The notes under the pieces were generated by a model. It made no database searches. It saw only the letters and a program-made list of their open reading frames with translations, and was not told the origin of the DNA. A DNA stretch of 64,000 nt from assembly GCA_964023205.1 (NCBI GenBank), contig OZ026851.1, positions 11,945,637 through 12,009,636 of the forward strand, given 5' to 3'. The stretch comes from Lutraria lutraria (taxonomy: Eukaryota; Mollusca; Bivalvia; Venerida; Mactridae). The translations under genes and the position numbers were made by a program. Position 1 is the first letter of the stretch, and each line of letters opens with the position of its first letter. Shown in pieces: positions 22,101-29,572 of the stretch.

Positions 22101-22975
22101 TTGACAAATACTTGAAAATGAAACAAGAGGCTAGTGGATATCCTCCAGGGGTGGATACGGAAGAGGCTCAAGATAAATTTAAACAAGATTATTTTGAAGC
22201 AGAAGGAATTCGTTTGCAACAGGTGGAGAAAAATCCAGGAAAACGAGCTTTTGCCAAAACCATGCTGAATTGTCTCTGGGGTAAAAATGCTCAAACTAAC
22301 CTCTTGCCTAAAACAGAGTATGTTCATCGATTGGACCAGTTCTACGGAATACTGAACGATCCTAAAAAGTCTGTGAAATATGCAGAGTGTTTTGATCATG
22401 ATGAATTCATGTTAATGAATTATACTGATGAATCGGACAAAGCAGACCCTCATTCATCAGCCAATCCTGTGGTGGCTTCATTTGTGACGGCTTATGCTCG
22501 ATTAGAACTGTACAAAGTGCTTGAACCTCTAGGAAAGAGAGTACTGTATTTTGACACAGACAGTTGTATGTACATTCATGACCCTGATGGCTATAATGTT
22601 CCTATTATCTCCAGTCGATTGGGAAAATGGACAGATGAGGTACCAAAGGGTCGTATTGTGAGATATGTCGCTTTAGGTCCAAAGAACTATGGCTATGAAT
22701 ACATTGAAAACGGTGAACTCCATCAAAAATGCAAAGTGAAAGGCATTACGTTAGACTACAATGCCACTCAACAAGTGAATTTCAATACGATGGTGGATTG
22801 TGTGAAAGACAGACACCATTATTCGACCGTAGTTGAATATGCTTCTCGGATTAAACGTCATAAGGACAGAACCGTGACCAGTGAGAAACAAGTCAAAACA
22901 TTTCGTTCGGTGTATACCAAACGTATTGTGGTCGAGAATCATATGACTGTGCCTTATGGTTATCTACATGACTGA
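19184..22975 (+). CDS. Protein-primed family B DNA polymerase
   Basis: 1263 residues; the replicative polymerase of the element. Visible motifs: exonuclease I FFDFE (about residue 422), exonuclease III YCQSDVDIL (about 621), polymerase motif A DICSLYP (about 845), motif B KTMLNCLWGKN (about 1024) and motif C YFDTDS (D1124, D1126). The order matches Polinton and adenovirus-type polymerases, which initiate from a terminal protein. Upstream of the exonuclease is a Cys/His-rich zinc region (residues about 300-410), with CEWC and CRCC among its pairs. Before it, DSMCLARSI (about 176) and HHDNHYD (about 278-284) resemble the Cys and His boxes of an OTU-type peptidase. The ATG at 19184 replaces an upstream GTG because a TATA box lies 28 nt before it. 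No frame break. Confidence 0.95.
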   Translation: MSDTDSTSGEDEPPTKRSKFEPVRDYYDIQSRMERKSRKFKTQSRVYDVTFQPYNQSFEFTNRLFNDMMDQLYKRCEVKSNDRVRVSILHPDLDFGIHVPFNRASRISGDTLLDEIERVAQSNRQFKIHDGAAQMEITHIAMPQGTGKKTFKAPNLFSMRKSKTSVVCIDNSKDSMCLARSIVVGRCKVHENQTPEWKKRWNYIRHSKKNLQKYEAEALLKQVCISSDQSCGIEEYQKLQDYLYPSYVIKIHPQHYGSELLFKPPAMIEKSRVIHIFHHDNHYDCIVSITGFLGRGYYCEWCDVGYDHREGHQCSHICQCYAHTLCPAGQSIRCPDCRRLFQSQACFDNHKTKTGKQRKTICESVWNCKKCGQKVIETKRSHVCPGTKKCRCCKAIVGPDHDCYIPTYEPPDRKQPEVPFIFFDFECRFDSGEHIPNFCVAQRACGDCMCKSVKAPCEYCEEVNEARQMTFRGENTLQQFCTWLFLPTHRGSTVIAHNAQGYDAQFILRYVVTQGTAKPQLIMNGSKIIQLRVHGIRMIDSLSFLSMPLSYFPNTFGLTELAKGWFPFYANTLAYQDYVGPYLPLHFYKPDSMKPERREEFLTWYNERKGDVFDFQKEMEKYCQSDVDILRRGCGEFRQQLLDSDQIDPFTEATTLAQVCNKAWRKNSMPPHSLAVISDAGYPNKTRYSMKGIRWLQMMAVTEEIHIRHALNNKGEVKIGPYYVDGYCQETNTVYEFMGCWYHGCPTCFPNRSTINPYTLRSMQQAYHDTYKRLESLKEQGYPVVVMWECEFDQRCQKDPAYKTGVERFYHGQEPIQPREALFGGRTNAVRLYHEVDNDQEIKYVDICSLYPYVNKYRAYPIGHPVIMSQEQIDQQHIEKYKGLIKCRVLPPQDLWMPVLPIHCNSKMVFTLCRTCAEKEMDYCTHSPYERFLYGTWTHVELAKAIALGYQVSKVYHVWHWDEWSTDVYRQYIDKYLKMKQEASGYPPGVDTEEAQDKFKQDYFEAEGIRLQQVEKNPGKRAFAKTMLNCLWGKNAQTNLLPKTEYVHRLDQFYGILNDPKKSVKYAECFDHDEFMLMNYTDESDKADPHSSANPVVASFVTAYARLELYKVLEPLGKRVLYFDTDSCMYIHDPDGYNVPIISSRLGKWTDEVPKGRIVRYVALGPKNYGYEYIENGELHQKCKVKGITLDYNATQQVNFNTMVDCVKDRHHYSTVVEYASRIKRHKDRTVTSEKQVKTFRSVYTKRIVVENHMTVPYGYLHD

Positions 22976-23040
22976 CCTTGACCTTTTAGGATACCTTTTG
23001 GCCTAGAACAAGTCATCTAAAAGTCATTATTCATAAAGAC

Positions 23041-23667
23041 ATGGATTGGATACCCTTACTACCGATAGAGCTGAGACTTAAAATTTATCGTTATGTCATA
23101 TGGGCTAACGCTAAAACATGGAAGATGGAGTTAATGCACACATGGGCTACTCATAATGCTATACATAGCTTACAACATACAAATCATCGACGGATAGAGA
23201 GACTGTTGAAGGATGTAGGTGATCGCCAGGACTTGTCATTCAACCAAAAATTACCTATTCTACGAAAACTGAATGTGGTACAACAAAGCTTAGATCGTAT
23301 GTTATCTACGACATGGGATTTTTTAATCCACGATGCTAATTTGAGCGACGTATCTGCCTTAGCTAACAATTTTCGTTCTACCCCCAATGTGATATGGTTC
23401 AGTATGGCTGAAGAGGACAATGGGAGATCTCACCCCGGATGGCGTCAGTATTCACAGTTTAAAATACGTGGTATCATGGTATTTAAGAGACAGGTACCGT
23501 TCACTCATGTTATTCATATTCTACAGTATCGTGCCGTGTTCTATAAATTAAGGCACCGCTTAAGAGAAGTCAAAGACGAGATTGAAGCCGTTCATGCGAA
23601 TCGACCTAGAATAGTGATTTGTTCAGGAAATATTCAATTATGGTTAAACCATCTAGACGATTTATAA
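23041..23667 (+). CDS. Unknown protein with F-box-like N-terminus
   Basis: 208 residues. The start (residues about 4-22, LLPIELRLKIYRYV) matches the core of an F-box: Leu-Pro, acidic, Leu, basic-Ile, hydrophobic pair. The remainder is predicted helical with several Arg/His-rich segments and no recognised motif. If the F-box is real, the protein could link substrates to host SKP1-cullin ubiquitin ligases, as viral F-box proteins do. It lies 65 nt after the polymerase stop and its C-terminal end overlaps the next small gene by 28 nt. Function is inferred only from the short motif. Confidence 0.75.
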   Translation: MDWIPLLPIELRLKIYRYVIWANAKTWKMELMHTWATHNAIHSLQHTNHRRIERLLKDVGDRQDLSFNQKLPILRKLNVVQQSLDRMLSTTWDFLIHDANLSDVSALANNFRSTPNVIWFSMAEEDNGRSHPGWRQYSQFKIRGIMVFKRQVPFTHVIHILQYRAVFYKLRHRLREVKDEIEAVHANRPRIVICSGNIQLWLNHLDDL

Positions 23668-23927
23668 GTTTATATTACATTTTGGATTTTGAGCTGTATA
23701 CGGATACGTTATACAGTATTGTACAAGATGACCTTGTCAAGGTCAAGGACATTCGCGCGTGGATTCTGAACCCTCACACGTTTGAACTATTTAGACAGAT
23801 GATTCGTGATGCTATGATCAGTGCACACTTAGACTTGAAAGCTATCCATCGAGACGATTGGAATACTTATGTATGTAACGATAGAGTGATTCACACGATT
23901 CAAGAATGGAACAGTTTGATATTATGA
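23640..23927 (+). CDS. Small unknown protein A of a tandem pair
   Basis: 95 residues starting at the first in-frame ATG (MVKPSRRFISLYYILDFELY). It overlaps the end of the F-box-like gene by 28 nt in another frame. Its C-terminal half (ILNPHTFELFRQM, DLKAIHRDDW, CNDRVI) aligns loosely with the next gene, suggesting an old tandem duplication. The stop overlaps an ATG of the downstream gene as ATGA at 23924-23927. No known family. Confidence 0.65.
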   Translation: MVKPSRRFISLYYILDFELYTDTLYSIVQDDLVKVKDIRAWILNPHTFELFRQMIRDAMISAHLDLKAIHRDDWNTYVCNDRVIHTIQEWNSLIL

Positions 23928-24268
23928 ACCATACCCTGTTGAGAAAAGCATTGGTATTTGCTTATCGTATGAAGATACCTGAAGGTCATCATTCTCTGGA
24001 ATGGATTCGACAACAGTTGAGTACACCAGACATGTTTGAAGAAATGAAACATGGACTTCATGTGATGAATTCATTTTATAAACAATCAGTACCCATGGAC
24101 TTGAGTGAAACGGATTGGTTCAAACAGGTGGTGAACAATGACTCTTTGTTAACATTTCTGAGTCAATCTGGACATTCAGAATGTGTGTTTGAATTTTCTG
24201 ACAAACTGTTGTTACCCTTACATGACATGTGTTGTTCTTGTTGTGATTATTCTTGTACTCATACATAA
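23906..24268 (+). CDS. Small unknown protein B of a tandem pair
   Basis: 120 residues from the ATG at 23906. An alternative ATG at 23924 would make an exact ATGA overlap with the preceding stop. The middle (WIRQQLSTPDMFEEM, DLSETDW, VVNNDSLL) has the same spaced residues as the preceding protein. The C-terminus ends in a Cys-rich run (CCSCCDYSC). An AATAAA-containing tract follows at about 24280-24290, so a transcript probably ends here. Function unknown. Confidence 0.65.
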   Translation: MEQFDIMNHTLLRKALVFAYRMKIPEGHHSLEWIRQQLSTPDMFEEMKHGLHVMNSFYKQSVPMDLSETDWFKQVVNNDSLLTFLSQSGHSECVFEFSDKLLLPLHDMCCSCCDYSCTHT

Positions 24269-24277
24269 ACTTGTTAC

Positions 24278-24291
24278 ACAAATAAATAAAA
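24278..24291 (+). terminator. Polyadenylation signal after the small-gene cluster
   Basis: AAATAAATAAAATG, with two overlapping AATAAA-type hexamers, starts about 10 nt after the stop of the 23906 gene. It marks a probable end of a + strand transcript before the ATPase gene. Confidence 0.5.
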
Positions 24292-24330
24292 TGTTTTTCT
24301 TCCAATAGTGTTAGTTGTGATTTTCACGTC

Positions 24331-24978
24331 ATGGAGTCCAGTTTACTTTTTAAGCATCCTTGCAATATGTTTATCGCAGGCCCTAGTGGCTCTGGTAAAA
24401 CACAATTCGTAAAAAAGGTGTTGGAATACAAATCAGATTTGTTTCAAGTAGTACCTGAGCGTATTGTATGGTGTTACAAAGAATGGCAAGTAGCCTATGC
24501 ACAATTACAAGAACAAGAACCTAGTATTCGGTTCATACAGGGGATACCTGACGAGGATGAAGAGATAGTAGAGGATACATCCATTCCTCATTTAATTATA
24601 TTTGATGACATGCTTGGTGATAAAGATGAAGAGAAAATCAAATTATGGTTTACACGAAAAGGTCACCATCGTAATGCTAGTGTGATCTACATTACACAAA
24701 ACATGTTTCAACAATCGAAAGCCAGTCGTACCCTGAGTTTAAATGCACATTACATGATCTTATTTCAAAACACAAGAGATAAAGGACAAATCAAAGTGTT
24801 GGCGAATCAAATTCAATTGCCACACTTGTTACCCGCTTATCAAGATGCTATCTCTACACCTCATGGGTATTTAGTGATTGACTTTCACCCTCAAACACCA
24901 GACAGTTATCGGTTAAGAACTGATATTTTTCATCACTGGATCACTGGAGAAAAACGTGGGCCAGTTGTGTATATATAA
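24331..24978 (+). CDS. A32-like FtsK/HerA-family genome-packaging ATPase
   Basis: 215 residues, typical length for Polinton packaging ATPases. Walker A is AGPSGSGKT (K23, T24) and Walker B is LIIFDD (D92-D93). A likely sensor stretch VIYITQNMFQQS follows at about residues 128-139. The enzyme would use ATP to drive the element's DNA into capsids. Its stop codon is embedded in a TATATAAA box that belongs to the next gene. No frame break. Confidence 0.92.
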   Translation: MESSLLFKHPCNMFIAGPSGSGKTQFVKKVLEYKSDLFQVVPERIVWCYKEWQVAYAQLQEQEPSIRFIQGIPDEDEEIVEDTSIPHLIIFDDMLGDKDEEKIKLWFTRKGHHRNASVIYITQNMFQQSKASRTLSLNAHYMILFQNTRDKGQIKVLANQIQLPHLLPAYQDAISTPHGYLVIDFHPQTPDSYRLRTDIFHHWITGEKRGPVVYI

Positions 24979-24979
24979 A
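24972..24979 (+). promoter_or_regulatory. TATA box of the core-protein gene, overlapping the ATPase stop
   Basis: TATATAAA contains the ATPase TAA stop and lies 33 nt before the ATG at 25013, the same spacing as other TATA boxes in the element. Confidence 0.7.
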
Positions 24980-25012
24980 CATCGTTTACTCATATAAGAT
25001 CATTCAGTCATC

Positions 25013-26233
25013 ATGTCAGCCACAGCCATAGCTCAATCGTTAGAACATTTGGGTCAGGAACGAGACCCTACTGTACGGGAGCAAATGCTACGGTCTGGAT
25101 TAAAAGAAATGCTCAAGTGGTTCACCTTAGCAGCAAAGGTGATTTTAAAAAAGAAAATTGTGCTACCTAAACAAACACAAAACTTTATGCAAAAACATCA
25201 GCATGAATTAGAGCAGCTGGGAGATGATCAAGTGGACATGGATACTAAACGTCAACTCATATTGAAACCAGGAGGAGGTGGATTTCTTGGTGGAGTCATG
25301 ATACGAAGTTTACTCCGATGGAATGGTCAAAAGACGATTCGTAAATTTGTAAAATCTCCAGCTAAAAAAGCCAGAAAAGCGCCTGCTAAAAAACCTAGAA
25401 AATCTCCAGCTAAAAGAGCAAGAAAAGCACCAGCCAGAAAAGCTCCAGCTAAAAAAGTAGTCAGAAAATCGCCTGCCAAGATCAATGAACGTTTTATTAC
25501 TCTCCGTCGTCGAAAGCAAACCACTTCAACACCCTCTATGGCTGTAACTCCAATCAGTAAGTTACAATGGTCTCCTATCAGTCCTGTGAGTAGTTTGAGC
25601 TTTAGCTCATCTAGAAATTCATCTAAAAGCTCATCTCAAAATTCTTCTAGAAGTGGATCAAACAGTTTTAGCACACCTAGAAGTTTATCTAGAAGTTCAA
25701 GAAGTTTATCTAGAAGTTTATCTAGAAGTGGACCAAGCTCTTTTAGCACACCTAGAAGTTCAAGAAGTTTATCAAGAAGTGGACCAAGCAGCTCTTCAAG
25801 CAGTGGACCAAGCAGTTCATCTAGAAGTGGACCAAGCAGTTTGAGTTATTCAAGCAGTGGACCAAGCAGTTCATCTAGAAGTTATTCAAGCAGTGGGCCA
25901 AGCAGTTTATCAAGAAGTTCGCCAAGTAGAAGTTTTACTTCTCAGAATTCATCTAGAAGTTATTCTAGAAGTTCGCCAAGTAGTTTGAGTTATTCAAGCA
26001 GTGGGCCAAGTAGTTTATCTAGGAGCACACCTAGAAATTCATCTAGAAGTTTGAGATCATCTCCCAGTTCAAGAAGTTCACCAGACACTCCATTGTGCCG
26101 TTTTTCACCCCTATCCTTATCTACCTTATCAAGACAGGCTGTCTTGAAACCCCTTTTGAGACATCGTATTCACCTGATGAGACAGGGTCCTATGAATCCA
26201 GCTTCAAGACAAGCCTTTGATGCTTTAGTATAA
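25013..26233 (+). CDS. Basic virion core protein: H1-like and SR-like low-complexity regions
   Basis: 406 residues. Residues 1-105 are a helical domain ending in LILKPGGGGFLGG, similar in layout to the next gene's product. Residues about 113-160 are tandem KAPAKK/KSPAKK units like the tail of histone H1. Residues about 185-355 are Ser/Arg/Gly/Pro repeats (SRSGPSS, SLSRSS) like SR-type proteins. The last 50 residues are non-repetitive and basic. Most likely a DNA-condensing core protein, comparable in role to adenovirus core proteins; the SR-like stretch could be controlled by SR-type kinases. The repeat DNA also opens neighbouring frames, which are not genes. Confidence 0.82.
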   Translation: MSATAIAQSLEHLGQERDPTVREQMLRSGLKEMLKWFTLAAKVILKKKIVLPKQTQNFMQKHQHELEQLGDDQVDMDTKRQLILKPGGGGFLGGVMIRSLLRWNGQKTIRKFVKSPAKKARKAPAKKPRKSPAKRARKAPARKAPAKKVVRKSPAKINERFITLRRRKQTTSTPSMAVTPISKLQWSPISPVSSLSFSSSRNSSKSSSQNSSRSGSNSFSTPRSLSRSSRSLSRSLSRSGPSSFSTPRSSRSLSRSGPSSSSSSGPSSSSRSGPSSLSYSSSGPSSSSRSYSSSGPSSLSRSSPSRSFTSQNSSRSYSRSSPSSLSYSSSGPSSLSRSTPRNSSRSLRSSPSSRSSPDTPLCRFSPLSLSTLSRQAVLKPLLRHRIHLMRQGPMNPASRQAFDALV

Positions 26234-26236
26234 AAG
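26229..26236 (+). promoter_or_regulatory. TATA box overlapping the core-protein stop
   Basis: TATAAAAG, whose TAA is the stop codon of the preceding gene, lies 35 nt upstream of the ATG at 26272. It is the second case in this element of a TATA box fused to a stop codon. Confidence 0.7.
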
Positions 26237-26271
26237 CTGTGAAGAAGTAAAAACAGGTATTATTTGACATA

Positions 26272-26643
26272 ATGGCACCAAAGAGACCACTCCTGCATAA
26301 ATACGGACATCTGGTTTTGGGTTTAACTCAAGCCCCAGATGGGTTAAGAAGAAAGATGATACATGGAGCATCTAAAGAAATGATTCAATGTGTGGCAGAA
26401 TGCTGTCAGAATGTTTTAAAAGGCAATGTTGCCTTATCCCCCTCTCAAAAGCAAAGGTTGAAGTCCAAGCGTCAACATCTCCGCACTTTAGCAGATAAAA
26501 GAGTATCCATTCAAAAAAAGAAACGTGTGTTGAATCAAAAAGGAGGATTATTTCCATTACTAGCTCTTGCTCCAATCATTGCTAAAGCTGTTGCTGCAGG
26601 AGCACTCAGTGGAGGTGTTGCCACACTGGTGAAAAAGCTATGA
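26272..26643 (+). CDS. Small basic protein with hydrophobic C-terminus (virion or membrane associated)
   Basis: 123 residues. A basic helical N-terminus leads to KKRVLNQKGG, then a hydrophobic segment LFPLLALAPIIAKAVAAGAL that could insert into membrane. The arrangement parallels residues 30-105 of the preceding core protein (a KEM..V..K helix, a KRQH/KHQH box, K-R-x-L then GG), so the two look like paralogs. Proteins of this plan recur in Polintons as minor virion components; a membrane-active entry or assembly role is possible. Its stop overlaps the next start as ATGA. Confidence 0.78.
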   Translation: MAPKRPLLHKYGHLVLGLTQAPDGLRRKMIHGASKEMIQCVAECCQNVLKGNVALSPSQKQRLKSKRQHLRTLADKRVSIQKKKRVLNQKGGLFPLLALAPIIAKAVAAGALSGGVATLVKKL

Positions 26644-27389
26644 AGAAAATGGCTATCGTCCCGTTCAAAATGCTAGAAGAGATGAATCGATGGAAAACAG
26701 AACAACGACCACGTTTACCTCCTCCCCCGCAAGTCAGTCAAACATCCGATTTACAGAAACAAATGGGAGACGTATTACAAAATGAATCGTTGTCTGAATC
26801 AGAAAAAGCACAACACTATGGCCAAGTCTTGCAAAGGTTTCAACTGTCTCATCAAAAAGCACGTGAACCGGCTACTCTGGCTGCACCGGTTGCACCGGCT
26901 GCACCGGTTGTTCCAGCTGCTCAAGGTGTACAAGGGGCACAAGCGGCTCCTGCTACATTGACGGATCGGATTCTTGAAAGTGTTCCTACTACCATGCGTC
27001 GAAAAACTCAGCTTTTATTACACTTTCTACAAAATCATCCCCACATGTCATGGAATGATCATGGGATGTTGGAATACCATGGAAAACCAATACAAGGATC
27101 CAACATTATTGATTTGGTCAATGATGTCATCCGTCATAGAAAAGGGTCGGAGCCTAGAGGATGGGAACAGTTTTCTAGTGGACTAAGAGATGTCAATGTA
27201 CCACAAGAAGTGATAGGAAATAAACGGAGATGGTCATGGATGCAAAAAGCAGACGATTCGGAGGAAGATGGTGAAATCTTTGATAGTTTTGTTGAGCCTC
27301 CTTCACCTATAAGTAAACGGATGAAAGCAGAACCTATAAGTAAACCTACCAAACAGATGAAAGCAGAACCTAAGTGGGAAGCCTACTAG
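26640..27389 (+). CDS. Unknown conserved Polinton protein, Pro/Ala-rich linker and globular centre
   Basis: 249 residues. The first part is hydrophilic with RLPPPPQ and a heptad-like region (SLSESEKAQHYGQVLQRF). A Pro/Ala/Val linker follows, then a globular block around LLLHFLQNHPHMSWNDHG..EYHGKPI..NIIDLVNDVI..GWEQF, which has the look of a conserved domain. The C-terminus is acidic then basic (KRMKAEP repeated). I recall this block as a recurrent Polinton/adintovirus protein of unknown function, but cannot name a family. The start codon overlaps the previous stop (ATGA, 26640-26643). A second ATG lies 9 nt later. Confidence 0.75.
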   Translation: MKKMAIVPFKMLEEMNRWKTEQRPRLPPPPQVSQTSDLQKQMGDVLQNESLSESEKAQHYGQVLQRFQLSHQKAREPATLAAPVAPAAPVVPAAQGVQGAQAAPATLTDRILESVPTTMRRKTQLLLHFLQNHPHMSWNDHGMLEYHGKPIQGSNIIDLVNDVIRHRKGSEPRGWEQFSSGLRDVNVPQEVIGNKRRWSWMQKADDSEEDGEIFDSFVEPPSPISKRMKAEPISKPTKQMKAEPKWEAY

Positions 27390-27394
27390 ACAAC

Positions 27395-28468
27395 ATGAAC
27401 AAAAAGGTAGACAGTCTGTTACATCAGATTTATTATGATCCCCACCATCCGGCTGGTTTTGGTGGGGTAGAACGTCTTACTACAGCAGCTCGAACTCAAC
27501 TGAAATCCATTACGCCAAGTCAAGTGCGATCCTGGTTGAAGGGACAAAAGACCTATACCCTGCACAAACCTATCCGTAGGGCATTCTCGAGACGGAAAAC
27601 GATTGTGGGTGGTATTGATCATCAATGGCAAGCTGATTTGGCAGACATGCAATCCTTGGCTCAGTACAACACCCCTTATCGATATTTGTTGTGTGTCATT
27701 GACGTGTTTTCAAAATATGCTTGGGTCGTTCCCCTCAAGGATAAAACGGGGCTCACATTGGTGGAAGCGTTTCGCTCTATTCTTAAAACGAGACAACCTA
27801 AAGCGTTGCAAACCGATAAAGGAACAGAATTCAAGAATCAAAGGTTTCAACAGTTTTTAGACAAAGTAGGGATTCATTATTTTACGACTGAAAACCCAGA
27901 AACTAAGGCTAGTATAGTGGAACGTTTTCAACGGACATTAAAATCACGCATGTGGAAATACTTTACGCATCATAAAACACGAAGGTATATTCAGGTATTG
28001 CCTGATCTCGTGCATGCCTACAATCATCGTGTTCATCGTAGTATACAAATGGCACCCGTATCCGTGAATGAGAATAACGAATCTCAAGTGGCCTTGACCT
28101 TGTATGGAAAATCAAGAAAGAAAGCGTCGACGACCCTTCATGTGGGAGATATTGTTCGTATCAATAAAACAAAACGTACATTTGATAAAGGTTATCTACC
28201 CAACTGGACCACTGAACTGTTTAAAGTGATCCAAGTCAAAAAGACCTCTCCTGCTACTGTGAAATTGACTGATTTAGACGGAGAACCCATTTTGGGTTCG
28301 TTTTATTTCTCTGAAGTACAGGTTATAAAAGATGATGCTATCTATGAAATTGAATCAGTGCTCGCACATCGCCAGAGTAAGGTAGACGGAAGACGAGAAA
28401 TTAAAGTGCATTGGAAAGGCTATCCTTCGAAATTTGACAGTTGGATTCCCGAATCCCATCTCGTTTGA
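27395..28468 (+). CDS. Retroviral-type integrase with C-terminal chromodomain
   Basis: 357 residues from the first ATG, 5 nt after the preceding stop. The rve core carries the catalytic triad D81 (WQADLADM), D141 (QTDKGTEF) and E176 (SIVERF), with 34 residues between the last two. An N-terminal segment (YYDPHHPAGFGGVERL, then TYTLHKPIRRAF) typical of Polinton integrases precedes it. Residues about 230-300 are an SH3-like DNA-binding part. The last 43 residues are a chromodomain (YEIESVLAHR, VHWKGYP, SWIPE). The enzyme joins element ends to target DNA with 6-bp staggered cuts, matching the duplication seen here. The chromodomain may steer insertion to marked chromatin. Confidence 0.95.
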   Translation: MNKKVDSLLHQIYYDPHHPAGFGGVERLTTAARTQLKSITPSQVRSWLKGQKTYTLHKPIRRAFSRRKTIVGGIDHQWQADLADMQSLAQYNTPYRYLLCVIDVFSKYAWVVPLKDKTGLTLVEAFRSILKTRQPKALQTDKGTEFKNQRFQQFLDKVGIHYFTTENPETKASIVERFQRTLKSRMWKYFTHHKTRRYIQVLPDLVHAYNHRVHRSIQMAPVSVNENNESQVALTLYGKSRKKASTTLHVGDIVRINKTKRTFDKGYLPNWTTELFKVIQVKKTSPATVKLTDLDGEPILGSFYFSEVQVIKDDAIYEIESVLAHRQSKVDGRREIKVHWKGYPSKFDSWIPESHLV

Positions 28469-28487
28469 ACTGGTTAATAAATACATC

Positions 28488-28733
28488 ATGTCTCAAACCG
28501 ATACGGCCAGTGTGGTAGTGACTGCCTCAGAGCAAACCAAATTGTGTGAACCCAAAAATAAGGTCACTTTTTTGTCACAAATTGTAGTGGTATTTATTAT
28601 TATTACCGTATCGCTATTTAATTTGTGTTTTCAACGACCCGATCGAGAATTGTGGCTTCTGCTTTTAAGTAGTTCTCTAGGTTATATTCAACCGAATCCC
28701 TCCTTGAAATTCAATAAACCTAAATCAACATGA
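28488..28733 (+). CDS. Small predicted membrane protein
   Basis: 81 residues. Residues about 26-48 form a strong transmembrane helix (FLSQIVVVFIIITVSLFNL). A second hydrophobic stretch (LWLLLLSSSLGYIQPNP) follows a short polar link, so a hairpin topology is likely. The ATG at 28488 lies 20 nt after the integrase stop; an upstream in-frame non-ATG start was not used. The stop overlaps the penton start as ATGA. A similar small hydrophobic protein is a common Polinton companion; a virion or envelope-associated role is plausible. Confidence 0.78.
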   Translation: MSQTDTASVVVTASEQTKLCEPKNKVTFLSQIVVVFIIITVSLFNLCFQRPDRELWLLLLSSSLGYIQPNPSLKFNKPKST

Positions 28734-29572
28734 GTTCGTTTTACATCACACTCATGAGTGATAGCTCTATGGATTTATTCCAAGACAATACGCAATGTTG
28801 TTTTCGTACCAAACTGGCAAAACCCATCCATCTCAATAAACAAGACTGGGAAATTGCCTTAGTGGAAATGATTGTTCCTAGTCAGGTCATTAATGTCACT
28901 GAAGAAGAGCGACATTTCTACATTGTCACACACGATCCTGTCCTGGGTAAGGCCTTAGAAAACTTTGAGACCTATTGTACTCTCCCCAATAAAGAAGAAA
29001 AAGGTGTACGACTTTGTATTCCTATAGGAACTTATGTCACACCCCAACATTTGATCGAGACGATTGACTTTACCGTGAAAGATCAATTAGGTAAAATATT
29101 TAGACAGAAAGGCCTTCGATTTACCATGGGTTTTTCAGGACAAAGTAAACGCGCAAAACTGGACAGTTCGGATCAACTAGGCATTCAGTTTCATCCTCAC
29201 ATGTTTATTAAACTGGGTGGAGCCCCTGATAGTTCTCCTACCATCTTTTTTAAAGACACTCCGGAACCGTTTCCTCATGGCGTAGATATTAACATGGGTC
29301 ATAATCATTTGTTTGTTTATTCCGACCTTGCGTCTTATACCTATTTGGGAAACATAGAAGCCCCCATCTTACGTGTAGCTCCATTTGATCCGAGAACGAA
29401 AGCAGGAACTAACCCCCATATTCATTTCGAGTTCTTGAATTTACACTATGTACCACTGGCTAAAGCCGACTTTGACACCATCACTATCCATATAAGGGGT
29501 GACACTGGCCAGTCTATTCAGTTTATTCATGGGAAGTCTATGGTGAAACTACACCTACGTCAAAGACAATGA
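28730..29572 (+). CDS. Penton-like minor capsid protein (single jelly roll)
   Basis: 280 residues. The N-terminal part (SFYITLMSDSSMDLF, NTQCCFRTKLAKPI, WEIALVEMIVPSQV) has the pattern of Polinton minor capsid proteins that form the vertex pentons. It lies directly upstream of the core and major capsid genes, the usual order. Start overlaps the membrane-protein stop (ATGA) and its own stop overlaps the next start (ATGA), so three genes are chained. Confidence 0.82.
   Translation: MSSFYITLMSDSSMDLFQDNTQCCFRTKLAKPIHLNKQDWEIALVEMIVPSQVINVTEEERHFYIVTHDPVLGKALENFETYCTLPNKEEKGVRLCIPIGTYVTPQHLIETIDFTVKDQLGKIFRQKGLRFTMGFSGQSKRAKLDSSDQLGIQFHPHMFIKLGGAPDSSPTIFFKDTPEPFPHGVDINMGHNHLFVYSDLASYTYLGNIEAPILRVAPFDPRTKAGTNPHIHFEFLNLHYVPLAKADFDTITIHIRGDTGQSIQFIHGKSMVKLHLRQRQ

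Noticed and set aside
25653..25844. Frame rich in EVYLEVDQ inside the core-protein gene
   Set aside because: Out-of-frame reading of the Ser/Arg repeat DNA; no independent start context or resemblance.
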